DNA of 13,337 nucleotides from Bacteroidota bacterium (GTDB lineage: Bacteria; Bacteroidota; Bacteroidia; UBA7662). The stretch is taken from the NCBI GenBank assembly GCA_016868875.1, contig VGFN01000027.1:1-13337 (forward strand). The letters are read 5' to 3'. A model generated the notes under the pieces. That model ran no database searches. It was not told where the DNA came from and saw only the letters and a program-made list of their open reading frames with translations. The translations under genes were made by a program, and so were the position numbers. Of the stretch, positions 1 through 6,709 are shown piece after piece. Numbering within the stretch: position 1 is the first letter of the stretch; every line of letters starts with the position of its first letter.

Positions 1-216
1 GGCTTTCTTATGAGCAGCGGCTTTCTTAGGAGCAGCGGCTTTCTTAGGAGCAGCGGCTTTCTTAGGAGCAGCAGCCTTCTTAGGAGCAGCGGCTTTCTTA
101 GGAGCAGCAGCCTTCTTAGGAGCAGCAGCCTTCTTAGGAGCAGCGGCTTTCTTAGGAGCAGCGGCTTTCTTAGGAGCAGCGGCTTTCTTAGGAGCAGCGG
201 CTTTCTTAGGAGCAGC
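1..216 (-). repeat. Tandem array of twelve 18-bp units coding A-A-P-K-K-A
   Basis: Twelve contiguous 18-bp units fill this stretch in register with the reading frame. Nine units have AAA GCC for the last two codons. Three units (73-90, 109-126, 127-144) carry the linked synonymous pair AAG GCT. The unit at 1-18 has one further change, turning Pro (CCT) into His (CAT). Near-identity at synonymous sites points to recent unit duplication or slippage rather than protein-level selection alone. The array may continue past the left edge. Confidence 0.95.
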
Positions 217-255
217 TTTAGCGGCTGCTGCCGACTTGGTTGATTTTTTTTCCAC
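1..255 (-). CDS. Histone H1-like Lys/Ala/Pro-rich DNA-binding protein (partial, N-terminal part)
   Basis: The minus strand reads V-E-K-K-S-T-K-S-A-A-A-A-K followed by twelve six-residue units, A-A-P-K-K-A, to the window edge. The last visible unit has His in place of Pro. This composition matches the eukaryotic H1 C-terminal tail and the H1-like proteins of several bacteria, which bind DNA non-specifically and help compact the nucleoid; that role is inferred from composition only. The start is GTG at 255, the only usable start after an in-frame TAA at 268-270. No Shine-Dalgarno is visible. The C-terminus lies outside the window, so a fused domain there cannot be excluded. The opposite strand is also open but reads as a Ser/Leu/Arg repeat with no plausible role. 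Confidence 0.75.
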   Translation of the reverse strand, partial: MEKKSTKSAAAAKAAPKKAAAPKKAAAPKKAAAPKKAAAPKKAAAPKKAAAPKKAAAPKKAAAPKKAAAPKKAAAPKKAAAHKKA

Positions 256-278
256 TTTAGTTTGGGTTTAGTTGAAGG

Positions 279-310
279 AAAAAAAAGGCGCTTTGTACAA
301 TCCGCAAAGC
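279..310 (-). terminator. Terminator-like or attenuator hairpin just before the H1-like gene
   Basis: Read on the minus strand: stem GCTTTG (310-305), a 9-base loop, stem CAAAGC (295-290), then GCC and eight T (286-279). The T-run ends 23 bases before the GTG start of the H1-like gene. A factor-independent terminator here would end any upstream transcript unless it is overridden, so it could be an attenuator. The 6-bp stem and the three bases between stem and T-run make it weaker than a canonical terminator. Confidence 0.4.
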
Positions 311-436
311 TGACGGAAGACCAATAAAAAATGTGGATAAGTAAGGAAAACCACGAAAAGAATCATCAATAATGAATTAACCACTTGAATATCAATTTAT
401 TAAATTGGGGTTAAAGTGTATGAAATTATATACGAT

Positions 437-598
437 GTTGCACCCAGAACGGGTGACAATTTCCTGACCCTTTTGAATCCAAAGAGTGAACGAGGCCCAA
501 CGATTCGTTGCGATGCACAAAGGATTTGTGCAATTGGACCAAATTGAGTAGTTTGTTTAAAATAATCAAACGAAATTTCAACAGGTTTAGGTTGAAAT
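437..598. other. Cluster of closely spaced inverted repeats (candidate structured RNA or leader)
   Basis: Several short, perfect or near-perfect inverted repeats lie close together: CACCC/GGGTG at 441-455, extendable outward with one bulge; CAACG/CGTTG at 498-510; TGCACAAA/TTTGTGCA at 514-532 with a 3-base loop; GTTTG/CAAAC at 551-571; and ATTTCAAC/GTTGAAAT at 575-598 with an 8-base loop. A further imperfect one sits at 531-546. Local hairpins at this density suggest a folded RNA. The promoter candidate at 612-642 would transcribe it on the minus strand, but strand is not proven. I do not recognise tmRNA, RNase P RNA, SRP RNA or 6S RNA here. Confidence 0.45.
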
Positions 599-611
599 AC
601 TCATGTTGGTA

Positions 612-642
612 CAAAGGTATATAACTAAATTTCAATTTTCAA
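612..642 (-). promoter_or_regulatory. Candidate Bacteroidota-type promoter reading toward the H1-like gene
   Basis: On the minus strand TACCTTTG (619-612) matches the -7 consensus TAnnTTTG exactly. A TTG (642-640) lies 20 bases upstream, in place of the TTTG -33 element. Transcription would start near 605, immediately before the hairpin cluster, and run toward the terminator-like element at 279-310 and the H1-like gene. The -33 box is only a partial match, so this is a candidate. Confidence 0.35.
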
Positions 643-706
643 CCATCATTTTAATTTTTGCGTCAAATTTTTCTTCCTTTGATTCGTAGTGAATTTGTTT
701 TTTCGC

Positions 707-759
707 CGAGAGGTGGATCTGTTTTTCTATCGATGTGTTGATAGTCTCTCGTTTTTTTT
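707..759 (+). terminator. Nested hairpin followed by a T8 run (plus-strand terminator candidate)
   Basis: An outer stem CGAGAG (707-712) with CTCTCG (746-751) encloses an inner stem CTATC (727-731) with GATAG (740-744). The outer stem runs directly into eight T (752-759). On the plus strand this has the form of a factor-independent terminator. No plus-strand gene is evident upstream, so it would end an unannotated transcript. The unpaired stretch at 713-726 makes the outer stem less stable than usual. Confidence 0.4.
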
Positions 760-829
760 GAATTCGACTTAAAGGTCATTAAGGATTTTTTAGGGATCAA
801 TCTTATTACAATTTCATTGGATATTGGCT

Positions 830-862
830 CTAATAAATATCTATTAATGCATTATTTATTAG
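830..862. repeat. 10-bp AT-rich inverted repeat
   Basis: CTAATAAATA (830-839) and TATTTATTAG (853-862) are perfect inverted copies separated by 13 bases. There is no following T-run. It could be a protein-binding dyad or a chance AT-rich palindrome. Confidence 0.6.
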
Positions 863-1352
863 CATGTTACTTTGATTTTATGGATTTATTACCCAAGCGA
901 TTCAGTCCCAAACCCTTTTTTTGTTTTGGAGAAAAGGTTGGACGAAAAGCGCACCGCGCCCACTAGACTCTTGATTTCATTTACTTTACCCGGACATCTT
1001 GAGAGGATAGCTTTGGTTAGGACAAATAAATATTTTTTTGAATAGAATGTAGAGAAAATTTCAGTTCTTTCTTGAAAAGTCTGCCAAAAATCTGGCAAAA
1101 GTAGATTTCTAATTCGAAGATTAGAGTTCGGCTTGACTCCATGACCGTCTGTTTTGGCTGAGATCATGTGGAAGGCTGTTTACAGATATTTGAATTTACC
1201 TTGATAAGAAGTAATCCGATGGTTTGGAAAATAATTTCATCCGCTTTTGTGGTTGGTCGTTTGTGGTGATTTCCCACACAGGCTTGATTTTGATTTATCC
1301 AACCAATTCGCAGAATTTGATACTTGGTGGTTATTGGGCCTTTCCAAACCTG

Positions 1353-1386
1353 TTTGCGATAATTGAGGCTGAGGGCCTTATATTTG
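1353..1386 (+). promoter_or_regulatory. Bacteroidota-type promoter for tRNA-Glu
   Basis: TATATTTG (1379-1386) matches the -7 consensus TAnnTTTG exactly. A TTTG -33 box lies at 1353-1356, 22 bases upstream, slightly longer than the usual spacing. Transcription would start around 1391-1394, a few bases before the mature tRNA at 1398. This position strongly supports the call. Confidence 0.7.
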
Positions 1387-1397
1387 GGACGCTTTTT

Positions 1398-1469
1398 GGC
1401 CCGTTCGTCTAGGGGTTAGGACATCAGATTTTCATTCTGGTAACAGGGGTTCGATTCCCCTACGGGCTA
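1398..1469 (+). tRNA. tRNA-Glu (anticodon UUC)
   Basis: A full cloverleaf can be drawn. The acceptor stem pairs GGCCCGT (1398-1404) with ACGGGCT (1462-1468), with a G-U first pair, and A1469 is the discriminator base. The anticodon stem TCAGA/TCTGG flanks the loop TTTTCAT, giving anticodon TTC. The T arm is AGGGG, loop TTCGATT, CCCCT. The 3' CCA is not encoded (A is followed by CTA). The gene lies 110 bp before gapA on the same strand. Confidence 0.97.
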
Positions 1470-1579
1470 CTAAGTTTCCATTTTTCGATAAGAATGGGCT
1501 TGATTTGGCTTCTTGGCCATGGCCCACGTCCAATCTGCCGTACTTTCAACCTCTAAAACACCTAATCAATTCACCCCCT

Positions 1580-2566
1580 ATGAAAAAAATCGCCATCAAC
1601 GGATTTGGGAGAATAGGCCGTTTAAGTTTCAAATACCTGCTTGGTAAGCCAGGTCTTGAGGTTGTCGCAATTAATGACCTGACCGATCCCCAGACTTTGG
1701 CACATTTGTTCAAGTATGATTCAGTTCATGGCCGTTTTCCCGGTCATGTTTCGGTAGAGGGGAATTCTTTGGTCGTCGGTGGTAGACCTATTCGAATTTA
1801 TGCCGAAAAGGACCCCGCCCAGTTGCCCTGGTCGGATCTTGGGGTGGATGTGGTCATTGAGTCCACGGGACGCTTTACCGATATGGCCAAGGCAGGCTTG
1901 CATTTGGAGGCTGGTTCCAAGAAGGTGATTATTTCTGCGCCTGCTACCGGGGACATGAAAACCGTGGTCCTCGGTGTTAACGATGAGAGCCTTGACGGTT
2001 CGGAGCAAATACTTTCCAACGCTTCCTGCACCACCAATTGTTTGGCCCCCATGGTGAAGGTCTTAGATCAGCATTGGGGCATTGAGAGCGGTTTCATGAC
2101 GACTATTCACGCTTATACGGCCGATCAGAATTTACAGGATGCCCCCCACAAGGATCTTCGTCGGGCAAGAGCTGCCGCATGCAGCATCGTCCCCACCTCC
2201 ACAGGGGCCGCCAAAGCCGTGGGATTGGTGATGCCCCATTTGCAGGGCAAATTGAACGGGAACGCCATGAGGGTTCCCATTCCGGATGGTTCGGTGACCG
2301 ATTTCACCGCGATCCTGCGCAAACCTGCCACCGTGGATCAAATCAATCAGGCTTTTTCGGACGCAGCTGCAGGGCCAATGTTCGGAATACTGGAATATCA
2401 AACCGATCCCATTGTTTCGGTGGATATTTTGGGCAATACCCATTCTTGCATTTTTGATGCGGCCTTGACCATGGTGATTGGGAATACAGTGAAAGTGGTA
2501 GGCTGGTACGACAACGAATCCGGATATTCTGCCCGAATTGCGGATTTGGCTCAGAGAATTGCCTGA
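1580..2566 (+). CDS. gapA: Glyceraldehyde-3-phosphate dehydrogenase, type I
   Basis: This is the glycolytic enzyme that converts glyceraldehyde 3-phosphate, NAD and phosphate to 1,3-bisphosphoglycerate in the cytoplasm. The 328-residue length is normal for the family. The N-terminus carries the Rossmann motif N-G-F-G-R-I-G-R (residues 7-14), and I-N-D (31-33) supplies the Asp expected of an NAD-dependent enzyme. The catalytic site is S-C-T-T-N-C with Cys150, partnered by His177 in T-I-H-A-Y-T. The P-H-K-D-L-R-R-A-R-A-A-A phosphate-site stretch is intact. I chose ATG 1580 because the family begins M-K-K-I-A-I-N-G-F-G; an in-frame start at 1505 would add 25 residues unlike the family. No Shine-Dalgarno precedes it. 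pgk follows after 10 bp. I see no clear promoter between tRNA-Glu and this gene. Confidence 0.97.
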   Translation: MKKIAINGFGRIGRLSFKYLLGKPGLEVVAINDLTDPQTLAHLFKYDSVHGRFPGHVSVEGNSLVVGGRPIRIYAEKDPAQLPWSDLGVDVVIESTGRFTDMAKAGLHLEAGSKKVIISAPATGDMKTVVLGVNDESLDGSEQILSNASCTTNCLAPMVKVLDQHWGIESGFMTTIHAYTADQNLQDAPHKDLRRARAAACSIVPTSTGAAKAVGLVMPHLQGKLNGNAMRVPIPDGSVTDFTAILRKPATVDQINQAFSDAAAGPMFGILEYQTDPIVSVDILGNTHSCIFDAALTMVIGNTVKVVGWYDNESGYSARIADLAQRIA

Positions 2567-2576
2567 TGCCCAGGCC

Positions 2577-3779
2577 ATGATTCTTTCGCCGGAGCAATTG
2601 GAGCTGGCAGGGGCCAGGGTTTTGATGAGGGTTGATTTCAATGTGCCGCTGGATAAAAAGACCTTGTTGCCCACGGATCTGACAAGGATTCGTGCCGCCT
2701 TGCCTACGATGGAGTACGTGCTTAATGCAGGGGCTTCCTTGGTTTTGTGTTCGCATTTAGGTAGACCTCAAGGAGCAGCGGAAGACCGCTATTCTCTTCG
2801 CCATATCATTTCGGCATTGGAGTCGGTGCTGAATCGGAAAGTCCGGTTCGTCGCGGATTGCATTTCGAAAGAGGCCTTGGAGGCATCCGCAGACCTACAG
2901 CCGGGTTCGATCCTCTTGTTGGAAAATGTACGCTTTCATGCAGGAGAAGAATCTGGAGACCCAGAATTTGCAGCTCAATTGGCTAAGCACGGAAATTGTT
3001 ATATTAACGACGCCTTCGGTACCGCACACCGGGAACATGCCTCAACCGCCACAATAGCAAGATTTTATCCTCAACACAAAGCTGCGGGTTTTCTGATGAA
3101 AGCAGAATTGGACCAAGCAGCCAAGGTGCTGAACAATCCCTCCAGGCCCTTCACGGCGATCATGGGGGGTGCCAAAGTATCGGATAAACTGCTCTTGATC
3201 GAAAATATGTTATCTAAAGTGGATCGCTTGCTCATCGTTGGCGGTATGGCCTATACCTTTTGCAAGGCCATGGGGGGTGAAATTGGCGCTTCGCTTTGTG
3301 AAGGCGATCGGGTCGAAACGGCTAAGGCTTTGCTCACCAAGGCCGCCGAAATGGGGGTGGAGTTGGTGATTCCAGTGGACTCGGTGGCTGCGGATGCCTT
3401 TTCCAACGAAGCCCCAAGGCAAGTGGTGAACAACCATCGTATTCCCCAAGGGTGGATGGGCTTGGACTTGGGCCCCGAGAGCATCCGAGTAATGAGGGAT
3501 CATGTGGCGAATTCCAAAACCTTGCTCTGGAACGGCCCGGCAGGGGTATTTGAGTTCTCTAATTTCCAAGAAGGTACCAGGGCGATGGCGCAGGCCGTGG
3601 CTGATGCCACGAGTCGGGGTGCCTTTTCGCTGATTGGAGGCGGTGACTCTGCCGCCGCTGTCCATGCGTTCGGGTTTGAAGACCAAGTTTCTTATGTATC
3701 AACAGGAGGCGGCGCCTTGTTGGAATTGCTCGAAGGGCAGGTTTTACCGGGGGTTAAGGCCCTTGAAGTGGAATTATAA
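2577..3779 (+). CDS. pgk: Phosphoglycerate kinase
   Basis: Catalyses transfer of phosphate from 1,3-bisphosphoglycerate to ADP, the step after GAPDH in glycolysis and reversed in gluconeogenesis. The protein has 400 residues, the usual length. Family landmarks are intact: R-V-D-F-N-V-P (18-24), S-H-L-G-R-P (59-64), L-E-N-V-R-F (115-120), G-G-A-K-V-S-D-K (197-204), N-G-P-A-G-V-F-E (319-326) and the nucleotide-binding G-G-G-D-S-A-A-A-V (354-362). ATG 2577 gives the normal N-terminus; an upstream in-frame ATG at 2538 would overlap gapA by 29 bp and add 13 unsupported residues. The 10-bp gap from gapA indicates co-transcription. Confidence 0.97.
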   Translation: MILSPEQLELAGARVLMRVDFNVPLDKKTLLPTDLTRIRAALPTMEYVLNAGASLVLCSHLGRPQGAAEDRYSLRHIISALESVLNRKVRFVADCISKEALEASADLQPGSILLLENVRFHAGEESGDPEFAAQLAKHGNCYINDAFGTAHREHASTATIARFYPQHKAAGFLMKAELDQAAKVLNNPSRPFTAIMGGAKVSDKLLLIENMLSKVDRLLIVGGMAYTFCKAMGGEIGASLCEGDRVETAKALLTKAAEMGVELVIPVDSVAADAFSNEAPRQVVNNHRIPQGWMGLDLGPESIRVMRDHVANSKTLLWNGPAGVFEFSNFQEGTRAMAQAVADATSRGAFSLIGGGDSAAAVHAFGFEDQVSYVSTGGGALLELLEGQVLPGVKALEVEL

Positions 3780-3818
3780 GGTAGAGCCTCTGTTATTCAA
3801 CCTTTGGAACCGATCGTT

Positions 3819-5270
3819 ATGAAGTCTATTCGTTTAAAATTCTTCTTGGCACCAGTGATGGCTCTTGCATTCTTGTTGGTAGGGCTTCCTCGGCAATCGT
3901 GGGCCTCCATGACCAACGGAGGGGAGGGAATCGGAGAGGTTGATGCGAATGCCAAACTTATACGTCAAGTTTTTGATTCCGCTTTGGTCAGCGGAAGAGC
4001 ATATCCCTTGCTGCGCGATTTATGCAAAAAGGCAGGCCATCGTTTGTCGGGCTCGGAAGGAGCAGCACGTGCGGTTCTGTTGATGCGGGATTACCTCCAG
4101 GGGTTGGGTTTGGATTGTGTTTGGCTGCAGCCGGTGATGGTTCCGCGTTGGGTTCGTGGAGCAGCGGAACAGGGTCAGGTCTTGACAGGGGATGCTGAAC
4201 CCTACCGATTGCGCATGCTGGCCTTGGGCGGTTCGGTGGGTACCGGACCTGGCGGCATCCGCGGGGAGATTATTGAATTCGGGACGCTCAAGGAATTGGA
4301 AGAGGCAGATTCGTTGCAAGTCACAGGCAGGGTTGTTTTCTTGAACAAACCCTTTGATCAACGTTTTGTTAGCGCATTCGGGAGTTACGGCGGATGTATC
4401 GATATCCGCTTTGATGGGGCCAGATTGGCTGCTGCCAAGGGGGCGGTTGGGGTTTTGATCCGTTCCCTAACCCATACGCTGGATACGTTTCCGCATACCG
4501 GCTCCATGCAATACGGAAATGCCAGCGTTAAGATTCCCGCAGCGGCAGTGAGTACGGTGGATGCCGAATGGATTTCCAAAACCTTGCTCCGCCTCAAAAA
4601 GTTAGGCAAAAGGCCGAAGGTGGAGTTTACGACCTCTTGTTTACAGTTGCCCGATACTTTGTCGTACAATGTTATAGGCGATTGGTACGGTTCGGATCGC
4701 CCCAGAGCCTGGATGGTGGTGGGGGGGCATTTGGATTCTTGGGATGTTGGAGAAGGAGCCCACGATGATGGTGCTGGTTGTGCTCATTCGGTGGAAGCCT
4801 TACGTTTGCTCAAAGCAGTGGGCTATAAGCCGAAGCGAAGCATGAGGGTGGTCTTGTTCATGAACGAAGAAAACGGCACCCGAGGCGCAACAGAGTATGC
4901 GCGGTGGTCTGCGGCATCGGGTGAAAAGCAGCTTATTGGTCTTGAATCCGACCGAGGCGGATTTGCTCCAAGAGAATTTTCGAGCGAAGCCACCGCAGAA
5001 CGGATTCAGGGCTTGCAACCCTGGCTCAAATGGCTGGAACCTTACGGGGTTTATGCCATTCGCAAAGGGGGTAGCGGTGTGGATGTCGGTTTCCTTCGAC
5101 CGCAGGGTACCGAGCTTTACGGCTTGGTTCCGGAGTCACAACGGTATTTCGATTACCACCATGCGGCCACCGATGTATTTGAATCGGTGAATCGCCGCGA
5201 ATTGGAATTGGGAGCTGCCTCCATGGCGGCCTTGCTCTACCTGCTTGACCAGGAAGGCCCTGTTAAGTAA
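3819..5270 (+). CDS. Exported M28 family zinc metallopeptidase (carboxypeptidase Q-like)
   Basis: A secreted or periplasmic di-zinc aminopeptidase or carboxypeptidase of clan MH, 483 residues. A signal peptide covers residues 1 to about 29 (K-S-I-R-L-K, a hydrophobic core, then S-W-A). A PA-like insert spans roughly 140-260. The catalytic domain has the expected ligands: His304 in G-G-H-L-D-S, Asp316/317 in H-D-D-G-A-G, Glu350 (general base) and Glu351 in N-E-E-N-G-T-R-G, Asp378 in E-S-D-R-G-G, and His447/448 in Y-H-H-A-A-T-D. The order and spacing resemble carboxypeptidase Q; the substrate is unknown. ATG 3819 places the signal peptide correctly; a TTG at 3804 would add five residues. The gene is 39 bp after pgk and probably shares its transcript. 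Confidence 0.93.
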   Translation: MKSIRLKFFLAPVMALAFLLVGLPRQSWASMTNGGEGIGEVDANAKLIRQVFDSALVSGRAYPLLRDLCKKAGHRLSGSEGAARAVLLMRDYLQGLGLDCVWLQPVMVPRWVRGAAEQGQVLTGDAEPYRLRMLALGGSVGTGPGGIRGEIIEFGTLKELEEADSLQVTGRVVFLNKPFDQRFVSAFGSYGGCIDIRFDGARLAAAKGAVGVLIRSLTHTLDTFPHTGSMQYGNASVKIPAAAVSTVDAEWISKTLLRLKKLGKRPKVEFTTSCLQLPDTLSYNVIGDWYGSDRPRAWMVVGGHLDSWDVGEGAHDDGAGCAHSVEALRLLKAVGYKPKRSMRVVLFMNEENGTRGATEYARWSAASGEKQLIGLESDRGGFAPREFSSEATAERIQGLQPWLKWLEPYGVYAIRKGGSGVDVGFLRPQGTELYGLVPESQRYFDYHHAATDVFESVNRRELELGAASMAALLYLLDQEGPVK

Positions 5271-5273
5271 GCG

Positions 5274-6620
5274 CTATCCGGAGTTTCGCTGCAGGACAGC
5301 GAGCATATTGCAGGCCTGTGAAAGTTCAAGGCTCCATTGGTGGAGGCTCACCGTATTCGAAGATTCAGCAGGTTCTTTGGAAACGCCCAAGGTCAAACAA
5401 CGAATGGTGTCATCCGGAAGTATGGTCTGCCACGCATGGGCGATGAGTGGATGATCCATGAGATCTTGCGCAGTGAGAGTTATTCCCTGTTGGGGTATTT
5501 CATTGAATGTTAACTCAAGAATCATGGTAGATTCTTTCCTGTCTATCAAGCGAAGCGATCCGTAGGAGGTTACCATTTCGCGATGCGCTTGAAGCAAGGG
5601 GGATTTTTCCTTTTGAAGGACTTTGACCACCTCACGCAGGCCTTGGCTTTGACCCTTACGGCCCAGGTATATGGAATCTTCGGTATTCACAAGCAAGACC
5701 TCATCAAGGCCTTGGATGACCACGCGCTGAGCGCCGAAGTTAAGAAGTAAATTGTTACGGGATTCCAAAGCCAGATCGGCGGAATGGCTGAGGGTATTCC
5801 CTTGGTCGTCTTTGGGGAATTCGGCATCGAGGGCATCAAAACTGCCCAAATCGGACCATCCCATTCGGCAAGGTACCACGCGGACCTTGTCGCTGTGTTC
5901 CAGCACCGCATAGTCGATGCTGATATCGGTCATGGCCATCATTTCGCTCAAACTCGGCGTATAACATTGATTTATATCCGGACTACCTTCCAGGCTGGAG
6001 GAACCCATTACGGCGTGATACAAATCCGGGGCAAGACGTTGAAGCTCTTGCAAGTAAACCCCTGCCTGAAAACAGAAAATCCCGGCGTTCCAATAGTACC
6101 CGCCCTGCTCGATGTACGAAGCCGCAGTGCTTGCATCGGGTTTTTCTTTGAAGGCCAGCACCACGGAACTTTCCGCTTGGATATAACCGAAACCTGTTTC
6201 CGGGTATTCGGGTTCAACGCCGAAGGTCACAAGGTAGCCTTGTTTCGCAAATTCAGCGGCTTGTCGTGCAGCACAATGGTAAGCCTCTACGTTGCGGATC
6301 AGATGGTCGGAGGGAGTTACCAAAACCAAGGTTTCTTTGGGCAAGAGGCGACAGGCCATTCCAATGGCAGGCGCCGTGTTGCGTCCCACCGATTCCAGGA
6401 TGTACGTTGCTTTGGCTTGGCCCATTTGGCGTTTGGCCAAGGCAAATTGGCTTGCATTGGTGACTACGATATGGGAACTGCACAACTCGTTATGCCTACT
6501 GACGGTGCTTTCGAACAAGGATCGCCCTTCCACCAAAGGAAGATATTGTTTGGGCATCCGAAGCCTGGATAAGGGCCATAGGCGGGTACCGCTGCCCCCA
6601 GACATGAGAATATGAATCAT
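5274..6620 (-). CDS. manC: Mannose-1-phosphate guanylyltransferase
   Basis: Makes GDP-mannose from mannose 1-phosphate and GTP for surface polysaccharide or glycoprotein synthesis. The nucleotidyltransferase domain is clear: S-G-G-S-G-T-R-L-W-P-L-S-R (7-19) followed by P-K-Q-Y (23-26), G-R-N-T-A-P-A (79-85), P-S-D-H (103-106), F-K-E-K-P-D (157-162), W-N-A-G-I-F (177-182) and W-S-D-L-G-S (255-260). The protein has 448 residues, close to the two-domain type that adds a phosphomannose isomerase cupin. Its last 100 residues, however, lack the recognisable R-P-W-G and histidine metal-site motifs of that cupin, so isomerase activity is doubtful. Start 6620 gives a family-like N-terminus; ATG 6638 is an alternative, with AAGG six bases upstream. 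It converges on the M28 gene with 3 bp between stop codons. Confidence 0.9.
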   Translation of the reverse strand: MIHILMSGGSGTRLWPLSRLRMPKQYLPLVEGRSLFESTVSRHNELCSSHIVVTNASQFALAKRQMGQAKATYILESVGRNTAPAIGMACRLLPKETLVLVTPSDHLIRNVEAYHCAARQAAEFAKQGYLVTFGVEPEYPETGFGYIQAESSVVLAFKEKPDASTAASYIEQGGYYWNAGIFCFQAGVYLQELQRLAPDLYHAVMGSSSLEGSPDINQCYTPSLSEMMAMTDISIDYAVLEHSDKVRVVPCRMGWSDLGSFDALDAEFPKDDQGNTLSHSADLALESRNNLLLNFGAQRVVIQGLDEVLLVNTEDSIYLGRKGQSQGLREVVKVLQKEKSPLLQAHREMVTSYGSLRLIDRKESTMILELTFNEIPQQGITLTAQDLMDHPLIAHAWQTILPDDTIRCLTLGVSKEPAESSNTVSLHQWSLELSQACNMLAVLQRNSG

Positions 6621-6709
6621 TTTCAAAGATAATTTCATATTCAACCTTGAGCTCCTCGAATTTATCAGCAAATGATTCAAATTACGCAAAAAATAGAATA
6701 ACTTAGGGG

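Larger units (their letters stand above)
256..1397. other. AT-rich intergenic region without a convincing protein gene
   Basis: This gap of about 1.1 kb is clearly richer in A and T than the flanking genes. It has short open frames (minus 426-635 and 889-1167; plus 1224-1412), but none resembles a family I know, and the last runs into the tRNA gene. What I can see in it is a group of inverted repeats (437-598), a minus-strand promoter candidate (612-642), a minus-strand terminator-like hairpin (279-310), a plus-strand terminator-like hairpin (707-759), a 10-bp AT-rich inverted repeat (830-862) and the tRNA promoter (1353-1386). It is best read as regulatory or non-coding RNA sequence, perhaps with decayed remnants. 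Confidence 0.6.

Noticed and set aside
10..243. Plus-strand open frame rich in Ser, Leu, Arg, Gly and Phe
   Set aside because: It is the antisense shadow of the A-A-P-K-K-A coding repeat; the minus-strand product is a known protein type and this one is not.
426..635. Minus-strand 69-residue open frame starting with TTG
   Set aside because: It resembles no family I know, its start lies upstream of the likely transcription start, and it coincides with the hairpin cluster.
1008..1015. TAGCTTTG on the plus strand, an exact -7 match within the gap
   Set aside because: The -33 position has only TTTA, and no gene or RNA follows that it would explain.
889..1167. Minus-strand 92-residue open frame
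   Set aside because: It has no recognisable domain and no Shine-Dalgarno or promoter with both boxes, and lies in AT-rich gap sequence. A decayed or orphan gene is possible but unsupported.
1224..1412. Plus-strand 62-residue hydrophobic open frame
   Set aside because: It runs through the tRNA promoter into the tRNA-Glu gene.
1515..1524. GGCCATGGCC palindrome between tRNA-Glu and gapA
   Set aside because: A lone 10-bp palindrome with no T-run and no second copy nearby is most likely chance.
2132..2674. Long minus-strand open frames (up to 180 residues) across gapA and pgk
   Set aside because: They are antisense shadows of conserved glycolytic genes with no family resemblance.
6624..6631. 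TATCTTTG on the minus strand, an exact -7 match before manC
   Set aside because: There is no -33 box at the right distance, and transcription would begin at the start codon itself; it may simply be codons of an extended N-terminus.
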